From Streptomyces sp. NBC_01707 (lineage in GTDB: Bacteria > Actinomycetota > Actinomycetes > Streptomycetales > Streptomycetaceae): 64,000 bases of DNA. Both the position numbers and the translations under genes were made by a program. The stretch is taken from assembly GCF_041438805.1 (NCBI RefSeq), contig NZ_CP109190.1, positions 2,976,001 through 3,040,000 of the forward strand. Direction: 5' to 3'. The notes beneath the pieces were generated by a model, which searched no databases, had not been told where the DNA came from, and saw only the letters and a list, made by a program, of their open reading frames with translations. Shown piece after piece: positions 8,380-16,673 of this stretch. Positions within the stretch are counted from its first letter, which is position 1, and every line of letters starts with the position of its first letter.

Positions 8380-9053
8380 TCGAGGTCCTGGTCGTCGACG
8401 ACGACATCCGGGTTACGCAGATCAACGCGGCCTATGTCTCCAGGGTGCCCGGATTCCGGGTGGCCGCGCAGGCGCACAGCGCCGCAGCGGCCCTCGCAGC
8501 GGTCGAGTCACAGCGCGTGGACCTCATCCTGCTGGACCACTACATGCCCGACCGAAACGGCCTGACCGTCGTGCGGGAGCTGCGCAGGCTCGGCCACCGC
8601 ACCGACGTGATCATGGTGACGGCGGCACGCGACGTCGCAACCGTCCAGGAGGCCATGCGCCACGGTGCGCTCCAGTACCTGGTGAAGCCGTTCACGTACG
8701 CGGGGCTGCGGACCAAGCTGGAGGCCTACGCGGCGCTGCACCAGACCCTGGAGGGCGGCGGCGAGGCCGAACAGGGGGACGTGGACCGGCTCTTCGGCGC
8801 CCTGTGGGCCGCGGGCGAACCCGGTCTGCCCAAGGGGCACTCGCCGACGACGGCAGAGCTGGTCCGCCAGGCGCTCCGCGGAGCCGACGGTCCGCTCTCC
8901 GCGCAGGAGATCGCGGAGAGCGCCGGGATGAGCCGGCAGACGGCACAGCGCTATCTGAAGCTGCTGGAGCGGACGGGTCGGGTACGGCTGACACTGCGGT
9001 ACGGCGAGACGGGCCGCCCGGAGCACCGCTACACCTGGGCCACCGGTTCCTGA
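8376..9053 (+). CDS. Response regulator, CitB/DcuR family
   Basis: This 225-residue regulator has an N-terminal receiver with phospho-acceptor D54 (LILLDHYMPD) and lysine in LVKPFTYAGL, and a C-terminal winged HTH (LSAQEIAESAGMSRQTAQRYLKLLERTG) typical of CitB/DcuR. It starts with GTG overlapping the kinase stop (GTGA), with GGAGAAG upstream, so translation is coupled to the kinase. It converges on the symporter gene at 9120-10712, a plausible target because related systems control carboxylate transporters (inference). Confidence 0.88.
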   Translation: MIEVLVVDDDIRVTQINAAYVSRVPGFRVAAQAHSAAAALAAVESQRVDLILLDHYMPDRNGLTVVRELRRLGHRTDVIMVTAARDVATVQEAMRHGALQYLVKPFTYAGLRTKLEAYAALHQTLEGGGEAEQGDVDRLFGALWAAGEPGLPKGHSPTTAELVRQALRGADGPLSAQEIAESAGMSRQTAQRYLKLLERTGRVRLTLRYGETGRPEHRYTWATGS

Positions 9054-9119
9054 GGGGCCACCCGTTCCCGAAGCGCGTCCGGCCGGCCGACACTGCACCG
9101 GTTGCTGAGACGCCTCCGG

Positions 9120-10712
9120 CTACACGGCACCGGCCCCGGTCAGCGCCCGGACCTCGGTCTCCGCATGCTTGGCGGCATCCGGTGGCTCGGCCGAGGTGAC
9201 CGTGCCGATCCAGCCTGCCAGGAAGCCGAGCGGGATGGAGACGAGGCCGGGGTTCTCCAGCGGGAAGAGCTGGAAATCCACTCCGGGGAAGAGCGAGGTG
9301 GCGCTGCCGGAGACGACCGGGGAGAGCAGTACGAGCACCACCGCGGGGATCAGCCCTCCGTAGACCGACCAGACCGCCCCTCGCGTGGTGAAGTTGCGCC
9401 AGAACAGCGAGTACAGCAGCACGGGCAGATTGGCCGAAGCGGCGACGGCGAAGGCGAGCGCCACCAGGAACGCCACGTTCAGATTCTGCGCGACCAACCC
9501 GAGCGCAATGGCGGCCACCCCGATCCCGGTAGCTGCGACCCGGGCCACGGTGACCTCACTGTGCTGCTTCCAGCCCGGACGTCTGAGCGAGGCGTAGAGG
9601 TCGTGGGCCACGGAGGCCGACGAGGCGAGCGTGATCCCGGCGACGACGGCGAGGATGGTCGCGAAGGCCACGGCGGCGACCACGGCGAACAGGATCGTTC
9701 CCCCGGTGGAGCCCTCGCCGCCGCCGAGCACCATCGCCAGCAGCGGAACGGCCGTGTTCCCGGCGGGATTCGACGCCCGGACGTCCGAGGAACCGACCAG
9801 CGCCGCCGCGCCGAACCCGAGCACGATCGTCATCAGGTAGAAGCTGCCGATGAGGCCGATCGACCAGACGACCGAGCGGCGGGCGGCGCGGGCCGTGGGC
9901 ACCGTGTAGAAGCGCGACAGGATGTGCGGCAGCCCCGCCGTGCCGAGCACCAGGGCAAGACCCAGGCTGATGAAGTCGAAGCGCGCGGTCCAGCTCCCGC
10001 CGTACTTGAGGCCGGGAGAGAGGAACTCCAGCCCGTGCCCGCTCCGTTCGGCGGCGGAATTGAGCAGCGTATTGACATTGCCGTGGAAGTGGACCAGCAC
10101 GAGCACGGTCAGCACGCTCGCGCCCACCATCAGCAGAACGGCCTTGACAATCTGGATCCAGGTCGTGGCGCGCATCCCGCCGAAGGACACATAGATCACC
10201 ATGAGCGCTCCGACCCCGATGACGGTCCAGGAGCGCGCGGCTCCACTGGTGCCGCCGAGAAGCAGAGCGACCAGGCTGCCCGCACCCACCATCTGCGCCA
10301 CCAGATAGAGCACGGAGACGGTGACGGAGGAGGTGCCCGCCGCGATCCTGACCGGACGTTCCGCCATCCTGGCGGCCACCACATCGGCGAGGGTGAACCG
10401 GCCGCAGTTGCGGACGAGTTCCGCGACGAGCAGCAGGACGACGAGCCAGGCGACGAGGAATCCGACCGAGTAGAGCATGCCGTCGTAACCGAACAGGGCG
10501 ATCAGGCCGGAGATACCGAGGAAGGACGCGGCCGACATGTAGTCGCCGGCGATGGCGAACCCGTTCTCCATGGGGGAGAACAGCCGGCCGCCCGCATAGA
10601 ACTCCTCCGCCGATCCGTGCCGGTTGCGGCTCACCCAGGTGGTGATGGCGAGCGTCACTGCGACGAACACGCTGAACAGCAGCAGCGCCAGGGTCTGGTG
10701 GTTCCCGATCAA
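9120..10712 (-). CDS. Sodium:solute (acetate-type, ActP-like) symporter
   Basis: This 530-residue polytopic permease of the SSS family probably imports acetate or another short monocarboxylate with a cation. It has about 13 hydrophobic segments and the family signatures YAGGRLFSPMENGFAIAGDYMSAASFLG near the N-terminus, GGMRATTWIQIVKA, and GTAGLPHILSRFYTVP. It begins at a TTG overlapping the stop of the upstream DUF485 gene (TTGA), the arrangement seen in yjcH-actP operons. It lies between two different two-component systems, the CitA/CitB-like pair and the NarL-type operon, either of which could regulate it. Confidence 0.87.
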   Translation of the reverse strand: MIGNHQTLALLLFSVFVAVTLAITTWVSRNRHGSAEEFYAGGRLFSPMENGFAIAGDYMSAASFLGISGLIALFGYDGMLYSVGFLVAWLVVLLLVAELVRNCGRFTLADVVAARMAERPVRIAAGTSSVTVSVLYLVAQMVGAGSLVALLLGGTSGAARSWTVIGVGALMVIYVSFGGMRATTWIQIVKAVLLMVGASVLTVLVLVHFHGNVNTLLNSAAERSGHGLEFLSPGLKYGGSWTARFDFISLGLALVLGTAGLPHILSRFYTVPTARAARRSVVWSIGLIGSFYLMTIVLGFGAAALVGSSDVRASNPAGNTAVPLLAMVLGGGEGSTGGTILFAVVAAVAFATILAVVAGITLASSASVAHDLYASLRRPGWKQHSEVTVARVAATGIGVAAIALGLVAQNLNVAFLVALAFAVAASANLPVLLYSLFWRNFTTRGAVWSVYGGLIPAVVLVLLSPVVSGSATSLFPGVDFQLFPLENPGLVSIPLGFLAGWIGTVTSAEPPDAAKHAETEVRALTGAGAV

Positions 10713-11185
10713 CGCCCGATCCCCCGCGTCATTTCCTGAGTGTCCCAGCGCAGATCGAGCGCCGCCCGGTCCCTGCGCAGCCGCGCATGACGTGCGTACG
10801 CCCCGGTGAGCAGGAACGTCGTGAGGAACTGCCCGAGCCCCGCGACCATCGCGACATTGACCGCGCCGGCCACCGGCCGGGCCATCAGCCCGGGTGCGGT
10901 GATCGCTGTCACGACGTAGGCCAGGTACCAGACGAGGAACGCGAGGGTTGCGGGGACGACGAACCGCCGGTACCTGCGGCGCACTTCCTGGAAGGCCTCG
11001 CTGCGCTGCACCTCCAGATAGATGTCGGCCGCGCTGTGACCGCGCTGCGGAGGCACGGAACCGGGTGGCCCGGCCGGCACGAAGCCTCCCGTACCGTCCA
11101 GCTCACCCCATCCGGAAGCCAGCGCGTCGTACCACGGGTCGCCGAGCCGCATCGCTGCCGCCTCGCTCCCTGCTTCCTTCTCCAC
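10709..11185 (-). CDS. DUF485 membrane protein (YjcH-like)
   Basis: This 158-residue protein has a DUF485 domain with two membrane segments (VVPATLAFLVWYLAYVVTAI and AGAVNVAMVAGLGQFLTTFL). It starts with QRSEAFQEVRRRYRRFVVP, the usual DUF485 motif, and has a soluble N-terminal extension of about 65 residues. Members are encoded with ActP-type symporters and are thought to assist them. I chose the GTG at 11185 because GGGGAG lies 7 bases upstream. Its stop overlaps the symporter start by 4 bases. The NarL-type regulator gene ends 98 bases upstream on the same strand. Confidence 0.82.
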   Translation of the reverse strand: MEKEAGSEAAAMRLGDPWYDALASGWGELDGTGGFVPAGPPGSVPPQRGHSAADIYLEVQRSEAFQEVRRRYRRFVVPATLAFLVWYLAYVVTAITAPGLMARPVAGAVNVAMVAGLGQFLTTFLLTGAYARHARLRRDRAALDLRWDTQEMTRGIGR

Positions 11186-11273
11186 CGAACAACTCCCCTG
11201 GTCCACGGACCACTTCGGCCGCGTACCCAAGAATGGACAGATCGGGAAGTTCCCGGGCACGTCATTTGCCGCA

Positions 11274-11293
11274 CTTCACCTCTTCAGGTGAAG
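11274..11293. terminator. Short hairpin at the end of the NarL-type regulator gene
   Basis: CTTCACCT and AGGTGAAG form a perfect 8-base stem around CTTC, overlapping the regulator's stop codon. It could attenuate read-through into the DUF485-symporter pair. It is short and not certain. Confidence 0.35.
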
Positions 11294-11964
11294 GATGTCC
11301 CGGGCGGGTGTGCGAGCCCGCGAACATACGCATAGCGCACGGCCTGCGCCCTGTCGCGAACTCCGGTCTTGGCGAAGAGATTGTTGATGTGGCTCTTCAC
11401 GGTGGCCTGCGAGATGTGCAGCTTGCGGGCGATCTCCGGGTTGGACAGTCCTTCGGCGATCAGGACGAGCACTTCCGCCTCGCGGGGCGTGAGGCCGTCG
11501 GGCAGTTGCTGCTCGCCGGCCGGCGGACCGGCCGGCGCGGGTGCCGTGGTGACCCGTTCCAGCAGCCGCCGCTGCACCGCGGGCGAGAGTCCGGCCTCAC
11601 CCGACAGCACAGCCTCGATGGCCCGCACGATCTCGTCGCCCCCGGCGTCCTTGGTGAGGTATCCGCGGGCCCCCGCCTCCAGTGCGGGGAAGAGCGAGTC
11701 GTCCTCCGCGAACGTCGTGAGCACCACCACCTGAGTGTTCGGGTACTCCGCGCGGATACGCCGCGTGGCCTCCACCCCGTCGCAACGCGGCATGCGGAGG
11801 TCCATCAGAACCACGTCCGGAGCCACCTCCGCGACGAGCGCGACGGCCTCTTCCCCGTCCCGGGCCGATCCCACCACCTCGATCCCCGGCAGCAGCCCAA
11901 GCAGCATCACGATTCCTTCGCGCACCACCGACTGGTCGTCGGCGACCACGACACGCGCGGTCAC
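11284..11964 (-). CDS. NarL/LuxR-family response regulator
   Basis: This 226-residue regulator has a receiver domain with phospho-acceptor D55 (VVLMDLRMPRCDG) and a C-terminal LuxR HTH (LTPREAEVLVLIAEGLSNPEIARKL). Its GTG start overlaps the stop of the kinase gene (GTGA, 11961-11964). It is the third gene of a membrane protein-kinase-regulator operon. Typical targets in Streptomyces are stress or transport genes; the nearest downstream genes on the same strand are the DUF485 and symporter genes. Confidence 0.9.
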   Translation of the reverse strand: MTARVVVADDQSVVREGIVMLLGLLPGIEVVGSARDGEEAVALVAEVAPDVVLMDLRMPRCDGVEATRRIRAEYPNTQVVVLTTFAEDDSLFPALEAGARGYLTKDAGGDEIVRAIEAVLSGEAGLSPAVQRRLLERVTTAPAPAGPPAGEQQLPDGLTPREAEVLVLIAEGLSNPEIARKLHISQATVKSHINNLFAKTGVRDRAQAVRYAYVRGLAHPPGTSFT

Positions 11965-13127
11965 GCGGGCACCCGCAGTCTCACCACGAACCCCTCCTCG
12001 CCCGGACCGGCCTCGAGAGTCCCGCCGAGCAGCTCGGCACGTTCCCTCATTCCCAGCAGACCGTAGCCGGAGCCACTGACAGCGAGCTCGTCCACGGGTG
12101 GACGGCCACCCCGGTCCCTGACCTCCAGGGCCACCTCTCCTGGCAGATATTCGAGCCGTACGAGCACGTCGGCCCCCGGCGCGTGCTTGCGCACATTGGT
12201 CAGCGCCTCCTGCGCCACCCGTCTGACCGCTTGCGAGGCCTCGGCCGTCAGCGGCCGCTGCTCCCCGGCCACCGTCACCTCACCCGGCTCCACCGCGGCC
12301 ACCAGCTGTCGCAGGTAGTCCTCCACCGGGGAGATCTCCCCCCGCAGGGCGGAGAGCGCCTGCCGGGTCTCGGCCAGCCCGTCGCGCGCCATCGACCGGG
12401 CCGCCACCACCCGCTCCAGCACCTGGTCCCGGAACTCCCCCGAAGGTTCTCTCTCGATGAGCAGCCGTGCCGCCTCCAGGTGCACCAACTGCGCGGAGAG
12501 ACTGTGCGCGAGGACGTCGTGGATCTCGCGGGCGATCCGGGAGCGTTCGTCCAGCGCCGCCGACTCGGCTTCGGCCACCCTGGCAGCCCGCTCCTGCTCG
12601 AGGAGCCGCTGGGCACTGCCGCGGGCCTCGGCATCCAGCCGGAGCACGTATCCCGCAAGGCAAAGCCCCGCTGTGGTCACCGCCGTCGTCATCCAGCCCT
12701 CGGTGTTGACGGCGGCGTACGCGGCCAGCGCGACGGCCGTGGCGGGGATGCCCGCCGAGAGCGGCAACCGCTCCAGAGCCGTGACCGCGCAGCCGCACCA
12801 CAGGATCACGGCCGGCACACTCGCACCGGCCTGCTCAGCCCCGAACGCGGCCGCCATCAGCAACGCCAACAGCCCCAGGGACGGCCAGAGCCGATGCTCC
12901 AGGCTGGTCCGGAAGAATGCCCACCCGGCCCAGACACAGCCGATGACACCCAGCAGGCCGACCACGACTTCCCAGGGCCCGAACCTGCCGTTGGAGAAGG
13001 TGCCCCAGAGCATGAGGGTCAGCACCAGAACGCGGACGGACCAGGCGATGGCCGTCCGGGGGCGGGTACGGCCCCTTCTCGAGAGAGCCTCCCGGGACGG
13101 CCAGCTCGTCCAGGTCTCGCTTGTCAC
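11961..13127 (-). CDS. Sensor histidine kinase (HisKA_3)
   Basis: This 388-residue membrane kinase pairs with the NarL-type regulator. The N-terminal half has about five hydrophobic segments (residues 30-160). It is followed by a HisKA_3 dimerisation domain with H203 (SRIAREIHDVLAHSL) and a HATPase domain (VRRVAQEALTNVRKHAPGA, GSGYGLLGMRERAELLGG). There is no recognisable extracellular sensor domain, so it may sense membrane state or act with the small membrane protein encoded just upstream. The GTG start overlaps the upstream gene's stop (13124-13127) and the stop overlaps the regulator start, so all three genes are translationally coupled. Confidence 0.88.
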   Translation of the reverse strand: MTSETWTSWPSREALSRRGRTRPRTAIAWSVRVLVLTLMLWGTFSNGRFGPWEVVVGLLGVIGCVWAGWAFFRTSLEHRLWPSLGLLALLMAAAFGAEQAGASVPAVILWCGCAVTALERLPLSAGIPATAVALAAYAAVNTEGWMTTAVTTAGLCLAGYVLRLDAEARGSAQRLLEQERAARVAEAESAALDERSRIAREIHDVLAHSLSAQLVHLEAARLLIEREPSGEFRDQVLERVVAARSMARDGLAETRQALSALRGEISPVEDYLRQLVAAVEPGEVTVAGEQRPLTAEASQAVRRVAQEALTNVRKHAPGADVLVRLEYLPGEVALEVRDRGGRPPVDELAVSGSGYGLLGMRERAELLGGTLEAGPGEEGFVVRLRVPA

Positions 13128-13642
13128 ACGGAGTCCTTCCACGCCGACCGCGACGGCATGCCGCCCGCAGCGCCACCGTACGCCGGACGCATCTGGCGGG
13201 CGCGCCACATGAGCACGCCACTGCGCACCAGCAGCGTCACCGCCAGAGCCGTCATCAGGGCGGCACTGCCTTGATGTATGCCCATCAGCGCGGCGGCCCC
13301 GTACAGAGCGGCTCGCAGCACCAGACCGCCCGTCCAGACGAAGACGGTGGCCTTGCTGCCCTTGCTCCACAGTGAGCCGTCCGGTTCACGCCACAGCCTG
13401 GCCGTCCAGCCCCAGCCGGCACCGGTGACCAGCCCCACCGCCAGTTCGGCGCCGAGAACCACGACGGACAACGCCTCGTGGTGCGCGTCCATCAGCCCGG
13501 GTTCGCGCAAGGACATGACGAGCAGGATGCCCGGCAGAATCCACCACCGCCGGTCATCGGAGATCCGCCGTGCCGAGCACTGGCGGACCACGACGATGGC
13601 CACGACGGCAATGATCAGGAGGGCATTGACGAGCCCGGGCAT
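13124..13642 (-). CDS. DUF1453-like membrane protein, first gene of the kinase operon
   Basis: This 172-residue protein has about four predicted membrane helices (N-terminal LVNALLIIAVVAIVVV; LSVVVLGAELAVGLVTGAGW; ATVFVWTGGLVLRAALYGAA; AALMTALAVTLLVRSG). The layout resembles DUF1453/CcdC-type proteins. Its stop overlaps the kinase start by 4 bases, which suggests a role with the kinase, such as a sensing partner (inference). No catalytic motif is visible. Immunity- or resistance-linked variants of such operons exist, but nothing here proves one. Confidence 0.7.
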   Translation of the reverse strand: MPGLVNALLIIAVVAIVVVRQCSARRISDDRRWWILPGILLVMSLREPGLMDAHHEALSVVVLGAELAVGLVTGAGWGWTARLWREPDGSLWSKGSKATVFVWTGGLVLRAALYGAAALMGIHQGSAALMTALAVTLLVRSGVLMWRARQMRPAYGGAAGGMPSRSAWKDSV

Positions 13643-13734
13643 GGGGGCCTCCGAGGTGCGGGAAAGGTCATCGCCTTCGACGCTACGGAAAGGCCCAGGT
13701 CAGGGGATCGGCTCAGGGGTTGATCGTGGGTGGA

Positions 13735-13768
13735 GCCGCAGTCTCCACCCACGGGTGGAGACTGCGGC
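13735..13768 (-). terminator. parE terminator hairpin
   Basis: Perfect 15-base stem (13735-13749 with 13754-13768) and a CACG loop, 6 bases beyond the parE stop on the minus strand. It is the strongest hairpin in this stretch and a clear intrinsic terminator candidate. Confidence 0.75.
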
Positions 13769-13774
13769 TGCCGG

Positions 13775-15895
13775 TCATGCGTCGATGCGGGAGCGGTCCA
13801 GCGTGGCCGCCGAGTTGGAGATGAACTCCTTGCGGGGCGCGACCTCGTTGCCCATCAGCAGATCGAAGACCTGCTCGGACGATTCCAGGTCGCCGATGTT
13901 GATCCGCCGCAGTGTGCGGTGTCGCGGATCCATCGTGGTCTCCGCCAGCTGATCGGCGTCCATCTCGCCAAGACCCTTGTACCGCTGGATCGAGTCCTTG
14001 TAGCGCACGTTCTTCCGCTGCAGCTCCAGGAGCGTCTCCCGCAGCTCACGGTCCGAGTACGTGTAGATGTACTTGTCCTGGCCCTTCTTCGGCTGACTGA
14101 GCTCGATCCGGTGCAGTGGCGGCACCGCCGCGAAGACCCGGCCGGCCTCGACCATGGGCCGCATGTAGCGCTGGAAAAGAGTCAGCAGCAGAATGCGGAT
14201 GTGCGCGCCGTCGACATCGGCGTCGACGAGAAGGATGATCTTCCCGTAGCGAGCCGCGTCGATGTCGAAGGTCCGGCCGGACCCCGCTCCTATGACCTGG
14301 ATGATCGCGCCGCACTCGGCGTTCTTGAGCATGTCCGTGACGGACGCCTTCTGAACGTTGAGAATCTTGCCGCGGATCGGCAGCAAGGCCTGGAACTCTG
14401 AGTTCCGGGCGAGCTTGGCGGTACCCAGCGCCGAGTCTCCCTCGACGATGAACAGCTCACTGCGCTCCACGTCGTCACTGCGGCAGTCGGCGAGCTTGGC
14501 CGGCAGCGAGGAGGACTCCAGGGCCGTCTTCCTGCGCTGCGCGTCCTTGTGCTGACGGGCCGCGATGCGGGTCCGCGCGGCGGCCACCGCCTTGTCCAGG
14601 ACCGCCCTGGCCTGCGCCTTGGCATCACGCTTGGTGGAGGTCAGGAACGCCTTGAGTTCCTTGGCCACGACATTGGCGACGATCCGGTTGGCCGCCGAGG
14701 TGCCGAGCACCTCCTTGGTCTGGCCCTCGAACTGCGGTTCCGCCAGCCGGACGGTGACGACCGCGGTGAGGCCTTCCAGGGCGTCGTCCTTGACGATGTC
14801 GTCCTCGGCGACGCGCAGCAGCTTCACGGAGCGGAGCACCTCGTTGACCGTCTTGGTCACGGAGCGTTCGAAGCCGGTCACATGGGTGCCGCCCTTGGGG
14901 GTGGCGATGATGTTGACGAAGGATTTGAGGTTGGTGTCGTACCCGGTGCCCCAGCGCATGGCGATGTCGACGACGAGCTCACGGGTGACCTCGGTCGCCG
15001 TCATGTGCCCGCGCTCGTCCAGGACCGGCACGGTCTCCTTGAAGGTGCCCTGCCCGGTCAGCCGCAGAACGTCGCAGACGGCCTTGTCCTGCGCGAGGTA
15101 CTCGCAGAATTCGCTGATCCCGCCGTCGAAGCGGAACGTCTCCTCGGTCTTGCCCTCACCGTCGAGACCGCGCTCGTCGCGCACGACGATCGTGAGGCCG
15201 GGGACGAGGAAGGCGGTCTGCCGCGCCCGCTGGTGGAGCGTCTCCAGACCGAGCTTGGCGTCCTTGAGGAAGATCTGCCGGTCCGCCCAGTAGCGCACCC
15301 TGGTGCCGGTGCGCGTCTTCGGCACCCGCTTCCCCTTGCGCAGGCCGTTGGCCGGGTCGAACGGGCTGTCCGGCCCCTGCTCGGTGAAGATGCCCGGAAC
15401 GCCGCGCCGGAAGCTGATCGAGTGGGTCGCGCTGTTGCGGTCGACCTCGACGTCGAGCCGGGCCGAGAGCGCGTTGACGACGGAGGCCCCGACGCCGTGC
15501 AGACCGCCCGACGCGGCGTACGAGCCGCCACCGAACTTGCCGCCGGCGTGCAGCTTGGTCATCACGACTTCGATACCGGACAGTCCGGTCTTGGGCTCCA
15601 CGTCGACCGGGATGCCGCGGCCGTTGTCCCGGACCTCGACGGAGTTGTCGTCGTGAAGGATGACCTCGATGTGATCGCAGTGACCGCCGAGAGCCTCGTC
15701 GACCGAGTTGTCGATGATCTCCCAGAGGCAGTGCATGAGGCCGCGGCTGTCAGTCGACCCGATGTACATCCCGGGGCGCTTACGCACCGCTTCGAGCCCC
15801 TCGAGTACGAGAAGGTGCCGCGCGGTGTAGTTGGAGCCGTCTTGGTCTGCTCCGGTCAGCAGCGCAGTGGACGGCACGGACGTATCGGCGGTCAC
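13775..15895 (-). CDS. parE: DNA topoisomerase IV subunit B (ParE-like GyrB)
   Basis: This 706-residue ATPase subunit of a type IIA topoisomerase partners ParC. It has a GHKL ATP-binding domain (YIGSTDSRGLMHCLWEIIDNSVDEA, DNGRGIPVDV, GGLHGVGASVVNALS), a transducer with QTKEVLGTS, and a TOPRIM domain (ELFIVEGDSA, PIRGKILNVQKA, LLVDADVDGAHI). The C-terminus has RYKGLGEMDADQL. I chose the GTG at 15895 because GAGGAG lies 8 bases upstream. It lacks the insert typical of GyrB, and the parC gene is only about 12 kb away, so ParE is the better name. It is followed by a strong terminator. Its 439-base upstream region is shared with the small gene at 16335. Confidence 0.92.
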   Translation of the reverse strand: MTADTSVPSTALLTGADQDGSNYTARHLLVLEGLEAVRKRPGMYIGSTDSRGLMHCLWEIIDNSVDEALGGHCDHIEVILHDDNSVEVRDNGRGIPVDVEPKTGLSGIEVVMTKLHAGGKFGGGSYAASGGLHGVGASVVNALSARLDVEVDRNSATHSISFRRGVPGIFTEQGPDSPFDPANGLRKGKRVPKTRTGTRVRYWADRQIFLKDAKLGLETLHQRARQTAFLVPGLTIVVRDERGLDGEGKTEETFRFDGGISEFCEYLAQDKAVCDVLRLTGQGTFKETVPVLDERGHMTATEVTRELVVDIAMRWGTGYDTNLKSFVNIIATPKGGTHVTGFERSVTKTVNEVLRSVKLLRVAEDDIVKDDALEGLTAVVTVRLAEPQFEGQTKEVLGTSAANRIVANVVAKELKAFLTSTKRDAKAQARAVLDKAVAAARTRIAARQHKDAQRRKTALESSSLPAKLADCRSDDVERSELFIVEGDSALGTAKLARNSEFQALLPIRGKILNVQKASVTDMLKNAECGAIIQVIGAGSGRTFDIDAARYGKIILLVDADVDGAHIRILLLTLFQRYMRPMVEAGRVFAAVPPLHRIELSQPKKGQDKYIYTYSDRELRETLLELQRKNVRYKDSIQRYKGLGEMDADQLAETTMDPRHRTLRRINIGDLESSEQVFDLLMGNEVAPRKEFISNSAATLDRSRIDA

Positions 15896-16334
15896 GCGGT
15901 TCGCTCCTCGCTGAATTTCATTTGGGGCCCGAGTGGGTAACGGGCTCGGCTTCGGTAGCCGCTGAGAGCGTACCGAGGCCTGGTAGAGCGGTTGTAACGC
16001 CACCCTCGGGGGAATGCTCACAGTAGTCCAGCGTCGCATACGCGTTCGATCCCTCGTTGGAGTGACGCGCACATCACGTTCCCTTCGAGGCATGAACCAT
16101 TTAGGCTCCGGGCACGTCCTCATGAACAAACCGGCAAGCCGGCCGGACGGACGACCGACCAAGACAAGCAACGCGAAACCGTAGCGCTACGCAATACGGC
16201 ACATTCGCCGCCAACCGGCAACAGACAGCCATTTTGAGAAGAAGTTTCGAAGAAAAGCCACGAGCGGGAACGTTTTCGGCCTGGTTGGATGTTGACCCTG
16301 GTACGACAGCTCGTCGAGCTAGAGAAGAGGCGAC
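15896..16334. promoter_or_regulatory. Divergent intergenic region, parE / DUF7455 gene
   Basis: These 439 bases hold no convincing gene. They contain a perfect palindrome GTAGCGCTAC (16181-16190), an AT-rich stretch around 16228-16256, a -35-like TTGACC near 16292, and an inverted repeat AGCTC-GTC-GAGCT (16308-16320) just before the ribosome-binding site of the small gene. It probably holds divergent promoters; I cannot place the start sites. Confidence 0.45.
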
Positions 16335-16568
16335 GTGACTACTGTTCTGACCCCCGCGAGCCCGCTGACCGCAGCAGACCGCTGTGACCGTTGCGGCGCC
16401 CAGGCATATCTGCGCGTCGTCCTGATCAGCGGCGGTGAACTGCTCTTCTGCGCCCACCACGGTCGCAAGTTCGAGCCGGAACTCAAGAAGATCGCCGCGG
16501 AAATACAGGATGAGACGGACCGGCTGACGGCCGTGCAGGCCAACGCCGCCGAAGAGGAACAACACTGA
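16335..16568 (+). CDS. Small zinc-ribbon protein (DUF7455)
   Basis: This 77-residue protein begins at GTG with GAGG upstream. A putative metal site is formed by CDRCGAQA (residues about 17-24) and FCAHHGRKF. The C-terminal half is an amphipathic acidic helix. It is conserved in actinobacteria, usually near hrdB and parE as here. No activity is established to my knowledge; size and zinc-ribbon suggest an RNA-polymerase- or DNA-associated factor (inference). It ends before a strong bidirectional terminator. Confidence 0.85.
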   Translation: MTTVLTPASPLTAADRCDRCGAQAYLRVVLISGGELLFCAHHGRKFEPELKKIAAEIQDETDRLTAVQANAAEEEQH

Positions 16569-16613
16569 CACCTCGCATCCACGACGAGCCAGGGTCCGGT
16601 TCCTTACCGGCCG

Positions 16614-16648
16614 ACGGGCGCCTCCCCCTGCGAGGGGGAGGCGCCCGT
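16614..16648. terminator. Strong bidirectional hairpin
   Basis: The arms ACGGGCGCCTCCCCCT and AGGGGGAGGCGCCCGT pair perfectly over 16 bases around GCG. It lies between the convergent ends of the small zinc-ribbon gene (16568) and the protease gene (16674) and can terminate both. Confidence 0.8.
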
Positions 16649-16673
16649 TCTCATACCCACGGAGCGAGGCCGG

